Shown here piece by piece: positions 7,498 to 14,923 of a stretch of 64,000 nucleotides of DNA. Position 1 is the first letter of the stretch. The number at the start of each line of letters is the position of its first letter. Origin of the DNA: Candidatus Leptofilum gracile (GTDB lineage: Bacteria > Chloroflexota > Anaerolineae > Promineifilales > Promineifilaceae); contig JADJOJ010000001.1 in the NCBI GenBank assembly GCA_016713825.1, positions 620,001 to 684,000 of the forward strand. The letters are read 5' to 3'. The notes beneath the pieces are model-generated. The model did no database searches, had not been told where the DNA came from, and saw only the letters and a list, made by a program, of their open reading frames with translations. Made by a program: the position numbers and the translations under genes.

Positions 7498-8538
7498 ATG
7501 GAATTAGAACGCCCCGATTTAAGCAACGTAAACCCCGACGTGCTGGCCTACATCGAAGCGCTGGAAGCGGAACTGCTCAGCGCCCAGGCCAGCTCGCCCA
7601 CCCGCCGTCGCAGCGCCGAAGCGGAACCGAGCGAACCGCCAACGACGCAGCAAATCATCACCATCAGCCAGCGCGGCGTGGCCAAGCGGACGGCGCGGCA
7701 TTTATACGGCCGTCAACGGCGCAGCGGCATTGGCGTGTTTGATCTAGAAGTAGATGAGCACGACTTCCCTGCCCACATCGCCGTGGCGGATGAGGGTGCG
7801 CGGCTGCTGCTGTTCAGCAACCTGGGCCGCGCCTTCCCCCTGGCCGTGGCCAGCATCCACCAAACCGACGAGCTGCGCGCTCCCGGCGAAAGCCTCACCG
7901 ACAAATTCCCCTTCCACGGCAACGAGCACATCATCGGGGCGCTGCCAGCGGAGGCGGGGCAGTACGTCATCTTGGCCAGCCAGCGCGGCTGGGTGCAGCG
8001 CGTCGCCGCCAGCTACTTTGGCAAAAATCTCATCCCCGGCATGTCGTTTCATGATGTGAAGCAGGGGGGGCAAATTACGGCCGTTACCTGGACCAGGGGC
8101 ACCGACGAAATTCTCCTGGCCACCCAGCAGGCGCAGGGCATCCGCTTCCGCGAGACGCAGGTGCCCGCGCGCGGCGGCTGCCTGGGGCTGCGCGTCGCCC
8201 CCGACGACGAAGTGGTGGCCGTCGCCAGCGTCACGGAAAGCAGCGGCGTTTTTGTGGTGGGGCACGACGGCAAGGGCACCATTCGGCAGATGAGCGGCTT
8301 CCGCCTGAACAAAGCGCCCGGCGCGGGCGGCAAAACCATCTTCAAAGCGGATCAGCTGGTTGGGGCCGTGACGGTGCAGGAAAATGACGACATTTTCATC
8401 ATCGCCCAGGGCGGCAAGATGATTCGCTTCCAGGCGAGCGAGGTACCGCCCAAAGAGGGCGTGGTGCAGGGCGTCAACTGCATGGAAGTGCGCAACGATC
8501 TGGTAACGGCCGTTGCCGTCGCCACGCTGGAGAATTGA
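7498..8538 (+). CDS. Stand-alone DNA gyrase A C-terminal beta-pinwheel protein
   Basis: This 346-residue protein has a short N-terminal helix, a polar linker with TRRRS (to about residue 55), then six gyrase-A C-terminal blades. Blade features include QRRSGIGVFDLE (a degenerate GyrA box; canonical QRRGGKG), LLLFSNLGRAF, ASQRGWVQRVA, ATQQAQGIRF and AQGGKMIRF. There is no N-terminal topoisomerase domain and no active-site Tyr. Such domains wrap DNA. The ATG at 7498 was chosen because the upstream in-frame extension is short and unlike the family. It overlaps the next gene, a pentapeptide protein, by one base (TGATG), so the two are translationally coupled. The AACGAATT/AATTCGTT words at 7414-7475 upstream form inverted repeats that could be an operator. 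Confidence 0.8.
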   Translation: MELERPDLSNVNPDVLAYIEALEAELLSAQASSPTRRRSAEAEPSEPPTTQQIITISQRGVAKRTARHLYGRQRRSGIGVFDLEVDEHDFPAHIAVADEGARLLLFSNLGRAFPLAVASIHQTDELRAPGESLTDKFPFHGNEHIIGALPAEAGQYVILASQRGWVQRVAASYFGKNLIPGMSFHDVKQGGQITAVTWTRGTDEILLATQQAQGIRFRETQVPARGGCLGLRVAPDDEVVAVASVTESSGVFVVGHDGKGTIRQMSGFRLNKAPGAGGKTIFKADQLVGAVTVQENDDIFIIAQGGKMIRFQASEVPPKEGVVQGVNCMEVRNDLVTAVAVATLEN

Positions 8539-9167
8539 TGAATAGCCCCTTTGACAGTGGTGAGGAATGCATCGAACAGCAGTTCAGTGGATTGTCCATT
8601 TTGCAAGCGGAGGTAACGGCCGTTACCTTCGAAGAGTGCACATTCACCCACTGCAACTTCAGCGAAACCCAGTTCAAGCGCTGCACCTTCCGCGACTGCC
8701 AATTCCACAACTGCGACCTCACCCTGCTAGACGTGGACTACAGCCGCTTCCAGCGCTGCAAATTTACCGAATGCAAGCTGATTGGCATCAACTGGACCAA
8801 AGCGGGGCGCATCCAACGAATTGAATTTCATGATTGCAATCTGAGCTACAATACCTTCATGGAGCTGGATTTGAGCCAGGCGGTGCTCAGCCACTGCCTG
8901 GCCAAAGAAGCGACCTTCGCCGAAACCAATCTGACCGACGCCAACTGCACGCATACCGATTTTTTGGACGGCCGTTTCATCCACACCAACCTCACCCGCA
9001 CCGATTTTCGGGGAGCCAAAAATTACGCCATCGCCGCCGCCGAAAACACGCTCAAGCAAACCAAATTTTCCCTGCCAGAAGCCATCGCCCTGCTGGATGG
9101 GCTGGATATTATTCTGGAAAATCCAACATACGAGGTGCGACGCACTTCAAAAGTGCGTCGCACCTGA
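8538..9167 (+). CDS. Pentapeptide-repeat protein, Qnr-like
   Basis: This 209-residue protein has a right-handed beta-helix pattern with Phe or Leu at each fifth position: FEECTFTHCNFSETQF, FRDCQFHNCDL, then a helical break and DLSQAVLSHCLAKEATFAETNL. The C-terminus has NYAIAAAENTLKQ and KFSLPEAIALLDGLDI, seen in Qnr/MfpA-related pentapeptide proteins. Qnr proteins mimic DNA and bind gyrase. Its start codon overlaps the stop of a gyrase-A C-terminal domain gene, which fits a gyrase- or DNA-linked role by inference. The last 11 codons (EVRRTSKVRRT) and the stop are supplied by the hairpin repeat at 9133-9165. Confidence 0.85.
   Translation: MNSPFDSGEECIEQQFSGLSILQAEVTAVTFEECTFTHCNFSETQFKRCTFRDCQFHNCDLTLLDVDYSRFQRCKFTECKLIGINWTKAGRIQRIEFHDCNLSYNTFMELDLSQAVLSHCLAKEATFAETNLTDANCTHTDFLDGRFIHTNLTRTDFRGAKNYAIAAAENTLKQTKFSLPEAIALLDGLDIILENPTYEVRRTSKVRRT
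9133..9165. repeat. Hairpin repeat AGGTGCGACGCACTT, copy 2
   Basis: AGGTGCGACGCACTT (9133-9147) pairs perfectly with AAGTGCGTCGCACCT (9151-9165) around a 3-nt loop. It is the same element as 4660-4692. Unlike copy 1, it lies within a coding frame and encodes the end of the pentapeptide protein. Confidence 0.88.
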
Positions 9168-9181
9168 AAAAAGGAACCAAC

Positions 9182-10363
9182 ATGCTAGACAAAGCCAAAG
9201 CACTACACGATGAACTCATCCGCCTGCGGCGCGACATCCACGCCCATCCCGAACTCGGCTTTCAGGAATTTAGAACGTCGGCACTCGTCGCCGACACGCT
9301 CACCGAACTGGGCATTGATGTGCAAACCGGCGTCGGGCGCACCGGCGTGGTGGGCCAGATTGGCACCGGCAGCGGCCCCACCATCGCCATCCGCGCCGAC
9401 ATGGACGCCCTGCCCATCCTGCAAAAATCAGACGCAGCGTACAAATCGCGAAACCCCGGCGTGATGCACGCCTGCGGCCACGATTCCCACACCGCCATGC
9501 TGCTGGGCGCGGCGCACCTGCTCAAGCAAAGCCTGGCCGATGGCGGCTGGCAGGGCAACGTGCGCTTCCTCTTCCAGCCGTCCGAAGAAGCGTTCGACGA
9601 AAACGGCATCAGCGGAGCCACGGCGATGCTCAGCGACGGTGCGCTGGCCGGGGTGGACGCGGTCATCGCCCTGCACGTGGCCAGCGACCAGCCATCGGGC
9701 CAGATTCGCTTGCAGGATGGGTATGCGCTGGCCAACGTGGATTCGTTTAAGGCGTGGGTGCGCGGCGACGGCGGTCATGGCGCTTACCCGCACACCGGCA
9801 GCGACCCGCTGCACATGCTCAGCGTCATTTTGCCCGCCATCTACGCCATTCCTTCCCGCCGCATCAATCCGCTGCGGGGCTGCGTGGTAAGTTTGGGGCA
9901 GATTAGCGGCGGGGCAGCCCCCAACGTTATCCCCAACGAGGTGTACATTCAGGGCACCATCCGCTCGTTCCACGACGAGGTGCGGGAGCAGCTGCCGGTA
10001 GAGGTAGAGCGGGCCTTCAAGCTGGCCGAGCAGATGGGCGGCAGCTATGAATTCCAGCTCACCAAGGGGTACCCGGCCATGTTTAACGATGCAGAGGTGA
10101 ACGGCTGGATGCGTGAGGTGGCGCAGGAGATGGTGGGGGAAACGGCCGTACTCAACACCGAATTTGGCATGGGGGCCGAAGATTTTGCCTACATGACCCG
10201 CCAGGCCAAAGGGGCGATGTTCATGCTGGGCGCAGCCATTGATGATGGCCTTGCCCGCCACCACCACACCGACATTTTTGACATCGATGAAAGCGTGCTG
10301 CCCCTGGGCGCAGCCATTTTGGCTGAAACAGCGCATCGTTTTGTCACGGGCAAAGTACGCTAA
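9182..10363 (+). CDS. M20-family amidohydrolase / aminoacylase
   Basis: This 393-residue metallopeptidase-like hydrolase has the M20D order of motifs: RRDIHAHPELGFQE, RADMDALPI, MHACGHDSHTAMLLGAA (metal ligands), QPSEEA (catalytic Glu) and GMGAEDFAYM, with the dimerisation domain between. The family removes N-acyl or amide groups from amino acids (hippurate, indole-acetyl or N-acetyl amino acids); the substrate is not evident. The ATG at 9182 follows AAGGAACC; a frame open since 8834 merely overlaps the preceding gene out of register. Confidence 0.92.
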   Translation: MLDKAKALHDELIRLRRDIHAHPELGFQEFRTSALVADTLTELGIDVQTGVGRTGVVGQIGTGSGPTIAIRADMDALPILQKSDAAYKSRNPGVMHACGHDSHTAMLLGAAHLLKQSLADGGWQGNVRFLFQPSEEAFDENGISGATAMLSDGALAGVDAVIALHVASDQPSGQIRLQDGYALANVDSFKAWVRGDGGHGAYPHTGSDPLHMLSVILPAIYAIPSRRINPLRGCVVSLGQISGGAAPNVIPNEVYIQGTIRSFHDEVREQLPVEVERAFKLAEQMGGSYEFQLTKGYPAMFNDAEVNGWMREVAQEMVGETAVLNTEFGMGAEDFAYMTRQAKGAMFMLGAAIDDGLARHHHTDIFDIDESVLPLGAAILAETAHRFVTGKVR

Positions 10364-10365
10364 AA

Positions 10366-10421
10366 AGAGATTGGAGATTGGAGATTTTTTTAATCTCCAA
10401 TCTCCAATCTCCAATCTCTGT
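10366..10421. repeat. Short-word inverted repeat (GAGATTGGAGATT type)
   Basis: GAGATTGGAGATTGGAGATT is followed by AATCTCCAATCTCCAATCTCC around a T-rich loop, filling the spacer between the M20 and Nudix genes. It shares its word with the repeats at 777 and 34937. Confidence 0.85.
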
Positions 10422-10425
10422 TCTT

Positions 10426-10881
10426 ATGGAAATTACCCGCCACTTCACCGCCACCACCTTTGTGGTGTACCAAAACAAAGTGCTGCTGCATCAGCACAAA
10501 AGGTTTGGCACCTGGCTGCCCGCCGGGGGTCACATCGAGCGGGATGAGCTGCCAGAGATTGCGGCCATACGCGAAGTGAAGGAAGAAACAGGGCTAGACG
10601 TGACGCTGTACAATCCAGATACGCAGCTATTTATGCCAGATGACGAATCTTGCCAACTGCATCGGCCGATGTATTTGCTGCTAGAAAACATCAATCCCTA
10701 CCATCAGCATATTGATTTTATTTATTATGCAACGGCCGTTTCCAACCAGCTCAATCCGGCCAACGGCGAAACCAATCGCCTCAGATGGTTTGACCAAACC
10801 GATTTAGAAAACACCAAGATGCCCACCAATGTGCAGGTTTGCGCCCAGGAAGCGCTAGCCTTATTGGGCCAAAAAGATTGA
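10426..10881 (+). CDS. Nudix hydrolase
   Basis: This 151-residue protein carries a complete Nudix box: GHIERDE then seven residues then REVKEETGL (about residues 35-57), with the catalytic REVKEE metal site intact. It would hydrolyse a nucleoside diphosphate linked to another moiety; the substrate is not predictable. The ATG at 10426 directly follows the intergenic repeat; an upstream in-frame start at 10378 would translate the repeat itself and was rejected. Confidence 0.88.
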   Translation: MEITRHFTATTFVVYQNKVLLHQHKRFGTWLPAGGHIERDELPEIAAIREVKEETGLDVTLYNPDTQLFMPDDESCQLHRPMYLLLENINPYHQHIDFIYYATAVSNQLNPANGETNRLRWFDQTDLENTKMPTNVQVCAQEALALLGQKD

Positions 10882-11000
10882 CACATTGGCGTAAATGTGC
10901 AGAATTTGTGACAAAAGCCAACAAGAGCGTGTGAAGATAAAAAGGTTGTACTATAATAGCGGCGTCTTAAGAACTGAACGTTCGCTTTCGTAGCAATTTA

Positions 11001-11100
11001 CAGAGCATTTTTTGAAAAACCAAGAGCAACCCCTTTATGGTTTGCTCAAGTAAAAGTAAGAATAAGCTTCAGCTGTTTCAAATAACGTTTTTGCTTTTAC
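11001..11100 (+). promoter_or_regulatory. Candidate structured 5' leader RNA, copy 2
   Basis: AAACCA (11017-11022) pairs with TGGTTT (11038-11043), GAGCAA (11024-11029) alternatively with TTGCTC (11042-11047), and GTAAAAG (11050-11056) with CTTTTAC (11094-11100). It shares the string TGGTTTGCTCAAGTAAAAG and element order with 1384-1485, while loops and arm lengths differ. A TATAAT at 10952-10957 could be its -10 box; its -35 is weak. It ends 33 nt before the V4R start codon. Confidence 0.5.
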
Positions 11101-11133
11101 AACCCATTTTTGTTCAAGTCGTTGGAGGTAACT

Positions 11134-11766
11134 ATGGCAGGTCCGGCAAATGAAGAGAAGTTCTACCCAAACCGATGGGTTCGCATCATTTTAATCGCCA
11201 CAGAAGAAATCGTGGGCAAGAATGGTGTAAATGCGCTGCTGAACATGGGTGGACTGTCTGACTACATTGACAACTACCCGGCAGATAATATGAAAAAAGA
11301 AGTCCCATTTGCCCATGTCGGCCAGTTGCAGCAAGCATTTTGGGATATGTACGGGGCCCGTGGGGCCCGTGCCTTTGCCGTGCGCGCTGGCAAGAAAACA
11401 TTTAACGATGGCCTGGACAGCTTCGGCTCTGTGGCCACTGCCGCCCGCGCCGCCATGAAAATTGGCTCATTAGAACGGCGTATTGGTTTGGGGCTGCAAT
11501 TTTTTGCCAAGTTCTTCAACCAGGTTAGCGATCAGGAAGTGTCGTTGACCGATGATGACAAATCATGGTATTGGAACATTTTGGTCTGCCCGATGTGCAC
11601 CAACCGGGAGACCGACTCGCCTGTTTGCCACCTGGCGGTGGGCGTGCTGCAAGGCGCACTAGAAAACTTTGTCGATTCCGACAAGCGATTTAACGTTTCC
11701 CCCACGCATTGCATTGGCCAGGGAGATGCAACTGGCATTGTGGTTATCGACAAAGAACCGTTGTAA
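11134..11766 (+). CDS. V4R (4-vinyl reductase fold) domain protein
   Basis: This 210-residue protein has an N-terminal helical region (FYPNRWVRIILIATEEIVG) and a V4R-type domain with a Cys cluster: CPMCTNR, then SPVCHLAVGVLQGALENF, then VSPTHCIGQGDATGIVVI. V4R domains bind small hydrophobic ligands or sense metals and occur in signalling proteins; this one has no fused output domain. GGAGG lies 6 nt before the ATG. It is monocistronic: a structured leader precedes it and a terminator follows at 11799. Close homologues in Chloroflexota are annotated only by domain, as far as I recall. Confidence 0.75.
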   Translation: MAGPANEEKFYPNRWVRIILIATEEIVGKNGVNALLNMGGLSDYIDNYPADNMKKEVPFAHVGQLQQAFWDMYGARGARAFAVRAGKKTFNDGLDSFGSVATAARAAMKIGSLERRIGLGLQFFAKFFNQVSDQEVSLTDDDKSWYWNILVCPMCTNRETDSPVCHLAVGVLQGALENFVDSDKRFNVSPTHCIGQGDATGIVVIDKEPL

Positions 11767-11798
11767 GCCCAACAACATTCAAACAGTTTACCCACAAA

Positions 11799-11825
11799 AG
11801 CGCTTCTTTCCAGAGGCGCTTTTTT
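11799..11825 (+). terminator. Rho-independent terminator of the V4R gene
   Basis: AGCGCTTC and GAGGCGCT pair with one G-U, followed by six T. Confidence 0.85.
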
Positions 11826-12063
11826 GTTACCTGTGCAGGGGAACGGCCGTTCTATAGAAATCCCCCCCCTGTTTTCGCTATAATGCCCTCACCGTATCGT
11901 CCAGTTTGCCCCTTATGGGCAACAATTCGTTGCAGGAGGGATTTACGACTGCATCCCACTTGTGTGTTCTAACGACAAGACCAACTGACATCATAACCAC
12001 CTCGCCACGCCCCAAGCTGGTCTGCCACAGACGCCCCTGCAGCACACCTGAAGGAGGTTCTTC

Positions 12064-13164
12064 ATGTCATTCTCTTTGTTCTCCCCCGTAAGTTTCGGCC
12101 GTTTCTGGCAGAAAAAAGCCACAATTCTGGGATTGCTCTTGCTGGTCTTGCTGTTTGGCGCAGGCACGGCCGCTTCTAGCAACCTGGTCACCCCCACCAT
12201 TAGCATCACCAGCGTGGCGCGTGGGGAAAGTGTCACTTTCCAAACGGCCAACTACCCCGCCGGGCAAACGTTTACCGTACGCATGGGCAAGATGGGCACC
12301 CAGGGCATCGGCGGTATTGTGGTGGGCAGCCTGAACTCTGGCAACGGTGGCTCTATGAGTGCCAGCTTCGACATCCCCGAAGCGCTGCAAGATGAGTACC
12401 AGATCGCCATTCGGCTAGATAGCAACCTGGGTTATTACAGCTTTAACTGGTTCTACAACAACACCACCACGGGCAGCGTGCCCAATCCGGGCAGCAGCAC
12501 CGGGTACACGGGCATTCCCACCTTTAAGGTAACGGCCGTTACCGCCGGCGAAGACGTCACCATCACCACCGACAACTTCCCTGCCAACATGACCTTCACC
12601 GTCACGATGGGCAAGATGTACACCCGCGGCATTGGCGGCATTGTGGTGGGCAGCATGAATTCAGGGGAAGGCGGCACGTTAACCGCTACCTTTGATATTC
12701 CCGCAGCGCTGGCCAGCGACGGCCGTATCGCCATCCGCGCCCAAACCGCCCACGCCAACCCTTACTACGCCTACAACTGGTTCTACAACAACACCACAAA
12801 TGATGGCAGCAGCAGCGGCAACGGGGCCACGGGCGGCGGCGATCCCATTTACACGGGCATTCCCACCTTCACCGTCTGCACCGTCAGCAAAGACAGCGAG
12901 ATAACCATACTCACCAAGAACTTCCCCACCAACCAGGCGTTCACCGTCACGATGGGCCCAATGTACACCCAGGGCATTGGCGGCACGGTTGTGGGCACGC
13001 TGGATTCTGGCACCAACAGCAGCGCCCGCTACACCTTCCCCATCCCCGATGGCCTGAATGGGGCCTACCGCATCTCGGTGCGCACCCAAACCGGCCACCT
13101 GTATCCGTACTATTCGTACAACTGGTTCTACAACAATTCCACCACCATGGACCATTGCAATTAG
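12064..13164 (+). CDS. Secreted protein with three internal repeats
   Basis: This 366-residue protein has a signal peptide (residues 1-38, hydrophobic ILGLLLLVLLFGAGTA). It then has three repeats of about 100 residues, each containing TF(T)VxMGxM(Y/G)TxGIGG, VVG(S/T)(L/M)(N/D)SG, an (F/I)xIP segment and ending (Y/F)NWFYNN. The third repeat has a lone Cys (TVCTVS). Asn/Gly/Ser linkers separate them. I do not recognise a family; the repeats look like extracellular beta-sandwiches. AAGGAGG at 12051 is a good ribosome site, and TATAAT at 11879 would give a long (about 170 nt) leader with no evident structure. Confidence 0.75.
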   Translation: MSFSLFSPVSFGRFWQKKATILGLLLLVLLFGAGTAASSNLVTPTISITSVARGESVTFQTANYPAGQTFTVRMGKMGTQGIGGIVVGSLNSGNGGSMSASFDIPEALQDEYQIAIRLDSNLGYYSFNWFYNNTTTGSVPNPGSSTGYTGIPTFKVTAVTAGEDVTITTDNFPANMTFTVTMGKMYTRGIGGIVVGSMNSGEGGTLTATFDIPAALASDGRIAIRAQTAHANPYYAYNWFYNNTTNDGSSSGNGATGGGDPIYTGIPTFTVCTVSKDSEITILTKNFPTNQAFTVTMGPMYTQGIGGTVVGTLDSGTNSSARYTFPIPDGLNGAYRISVRTQTGHLYPYYSYNWFYNNSTTMDHCN

Positions 13165-13282
13165 TGGGCCAACCTTTGCAAGGGTCGTCTAAACATTGGT
13201 TCCTTTTGGCAGGCTGATGATTGGCAACCCGGCAATCGTCAATCTCCGCAGATAACGCTTAGACAGTTGCGCACCAATCGTA

Positions 13283-13320
13283 GAATCCCTGGAAAACGGC
13301 CGTTTCCAGGGATTCTTTTC
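13283..13320 (+). terminator. Terminator-like hairpin with ACGGCCG in its loop
   Basis: GAATCCCTGGAAA (13283-13295) pairs perfectly with TTTCCAGGGATTC (13303-13315); the loop is the iterated palindrome and TTTTC follows. It lies between the secreted repeat protein and the ABC-LytTR gene. Confidence 0.65.
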
Positions 13321-13352
13321 TGTTCCACCATTTCCTTGCTAAACTAGGCAGT

Positions 13353-14369
13353 ATGATCGTGATCACACAGTTGCAAAAGGTAGTTCAGCAAAATACTGTC
13401 ATCGACATTCCCGAATTAACCGTGGCAGCGGGCGGTATTACGGCCGTTGCTGGCCTCACCGCCCCTCACAAAGAAACCTTCATCCAACTGCTCACCGGGC
13501 AAACCGCCCCCACCGCCGGGCAAATTCGCCTGGACGGGCTAGACCCCTTCCAAGAGCGTACCGAATTTGCCCAAATAGTCGGGTTTTTACCCGCCGAAGA
13601 TGGCCTGTATGAGCGGCTTACCGTGCGGCAAAATCTGGAGTTTTATTGCCGCCTCTACGGCTTGCCGCTGGGGCGCGCAGTGGCGATGCTGGCCCAGGTT
13701 GGCTTGCAAGACAAGGCCCCCATTCGCGTGCAGCAGCTTTCGCCAGAACTGGCCAGGCGGCTGGCGCTGGGGCGCGCCCTGCTGCACCAGCCGCACATTC
13801 TCATCCTGGTCGATCTATTTCATCGCAGCGCCCCCGCCTCGGTAGAAATCTTTACCCAGCTGCTGCGGCAGCAGGCCGAAGCGGGCATGGCCATTTTGCT
13901 CATTGGGGATGAAAGTGCCGCGCTCACGGCCGTTTCCCACACCATCATCATCATGAACCAGGGGCGGCTCAGCCACAGCTACCAACCCAGCGACCAGCCC
14001 ACGCCGCCAGCCCACAACCTGCCCTTCAAAATTCCCGCCCGACTAGAGGGCAAAGTGGCGCTGGTTAACCCCGCCGACATCCTCTACGCCACCAGCGACG
14101 ACGGCCGTACTTACCTGCACGTGGCAGACGGCCGTATTCCCACCCACCTCACCCTCACCGAAGTGGAAGAGCGCCTCGCCCGCAGCGGCTTCTTCCGCGC
14201 CCACCGCAGCTACCTGGTGAACTTGCAGCACATCAAAGAGATGATCGCCTACACCCGCGACAGCTACACGCTTATTTTGGACGGCAACCAGCCAGACACC
14301 ACCGACCCTATCGAAATCCCCCTCAGCAAAACGGCCGCTCGTGACCTGCGCGACCTGATCGACTTTTAA
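13353..14369 (+). CDS. Degenerate ABC ATPase fused to LytTR DNA-binding domain
   Basis: This 338-residue protein has an N-terminal ABC-ATPase fold (about 1-215) and a C-terminal LytTR domain (about 228-338: LVNPADILYATSDDGRTYLH, RSGFFRAHRSYLVNLQHI). ATPase motifs are eroded: the P-loop is GLTAPHKET rather than GxxGxGKS/T, the signature is QLSPEL rather than LSGGQ, and the Walker B end is ILVDLF, lacking the catalytic Glu. It is therefore probably a non-hydrolysing nucleotide-binding-like domain that controls transcription. Neighbours are a Gly-rich peptide, two ABC-2 permeases and a fully competent ATPase, so it probably regulates this export cluster. TAAACT about 7 nt before the ATG suggests a leaderless start. 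Confidence 0.8.
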   Translation: MIVITQLQKVVQQNTVIDIPELTVAAGGITAVAGLTAPHKETFIQLLTGQTAPTAGQIRLDGLDPFQERTEFAQIVGFLPAEDGLYERLTVRQNLEFYCRLYGLPLGRAVAMLAQVGLQDKAPIRVQQLSPELARRLALGRALLHQPHILILVDLFHRSAPASVEIFTQLLRQQAEAGMAILLIGDESAALTAVSHTIIIMNQGRLSHSYQPSDQPTPPAHNLPFKIPARLEGKVALVNPADILYATSDDGRTYLHVADGRIPTHLTLTEVEERLARSGFFRAHRSYLVNLQHIKEMIAYTRDSYTLILDGNQPDTTDPIEIPLSKTAARDLRDLIDF

Positions 14370-14491
14370 AATTTCGGCTCTTTGGGAATTCAGGGGGTTT
14401 ACAGCCCGTGATGCGTGAAACGTGAAACGTGACCAGAGAGGCATCACGTTTCACGCCAGACCCCACGAAATCCTGAAGACCCAAAATTTCT
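14368..14491. repeat. Dispersed 120-bp repeat, copy A
   Basis: It begins just at the end of the ABC-LytTR gene with CTCTTTGGGAATTCAGGGGG, includes the GTGAAACGTGAAACGTGAC and CATCACGTTTCACG arms, and ends with CACGAAATCCTGAAGACCC. Copy B at 42402-42533 is nearly identical but inverted, with 14 extra bases in the hairpin. Confidence 0.9.
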
Positions 14492-14654
14492 ACGCCATTC
14501 ACCCCAAAATTGCGGCCATTCAGCCGATTTTGCCGCTTTTTAGCCCAAAAATAATGCGCCCCACGCCACGTTCTGCTATGGTGGAGAGCGTGGTTGGAAA
14601 ACGGCCGTGTTCAACTCGCTGAACACAAACCATTTTTACAAAACAGGAAAAACA

Positions 14655-14858
14655 ATGAAAAATTCAGACAAGAAAGAAACGTTTTTGGGTATCGGTTTGG
14701 CTATTGGTATTAGCTTAGGATCTTTATTCGGCACCATTTTCGGTACCCTCTTCGACAATATCGGCGTTGGCATCAGCCTGGGCATCGCCTTTGGCGTCAG
14801 CCTGGGACTCGCCCTAGGGGCAGCGCTGGCCACCTATCAGGATAAAGAAGAAAGTTAG
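14655..14858 (+). CDS. Small glycine-zipper membrane protein
   Basis: This 67-residue protein has a charged N-terminus (MKNSDKKETF) and two Gly-spaced hydrophobic stretches (LGIGLAIGISLGSLFGTIFG and VGISLGIAFGVSLGLALGAA) with G every third to fourth residue. Two packed helices would insert in the membrane. AGGAAAAACA precedes the ATG. It sits between the ABC-LytTR gene and an ABC permease; similar small proteins accompany ABC-LytTR loci in other phyla, as I recall, but its job is unknown. Confidence 0.7.
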   Translation: MKNSDKKETFLGIGLAIGISLGSLFGTIFGTLFDNIGVGISLGIAFGVSLGLALGAALATYQDKEES

Positions 14859-14923
14859 TACCCAAGTTCGGTCTCAACTACAATCGGCTGGCAGCCAACC
14901 TAAATTTAGCACTTCATGGGAAA

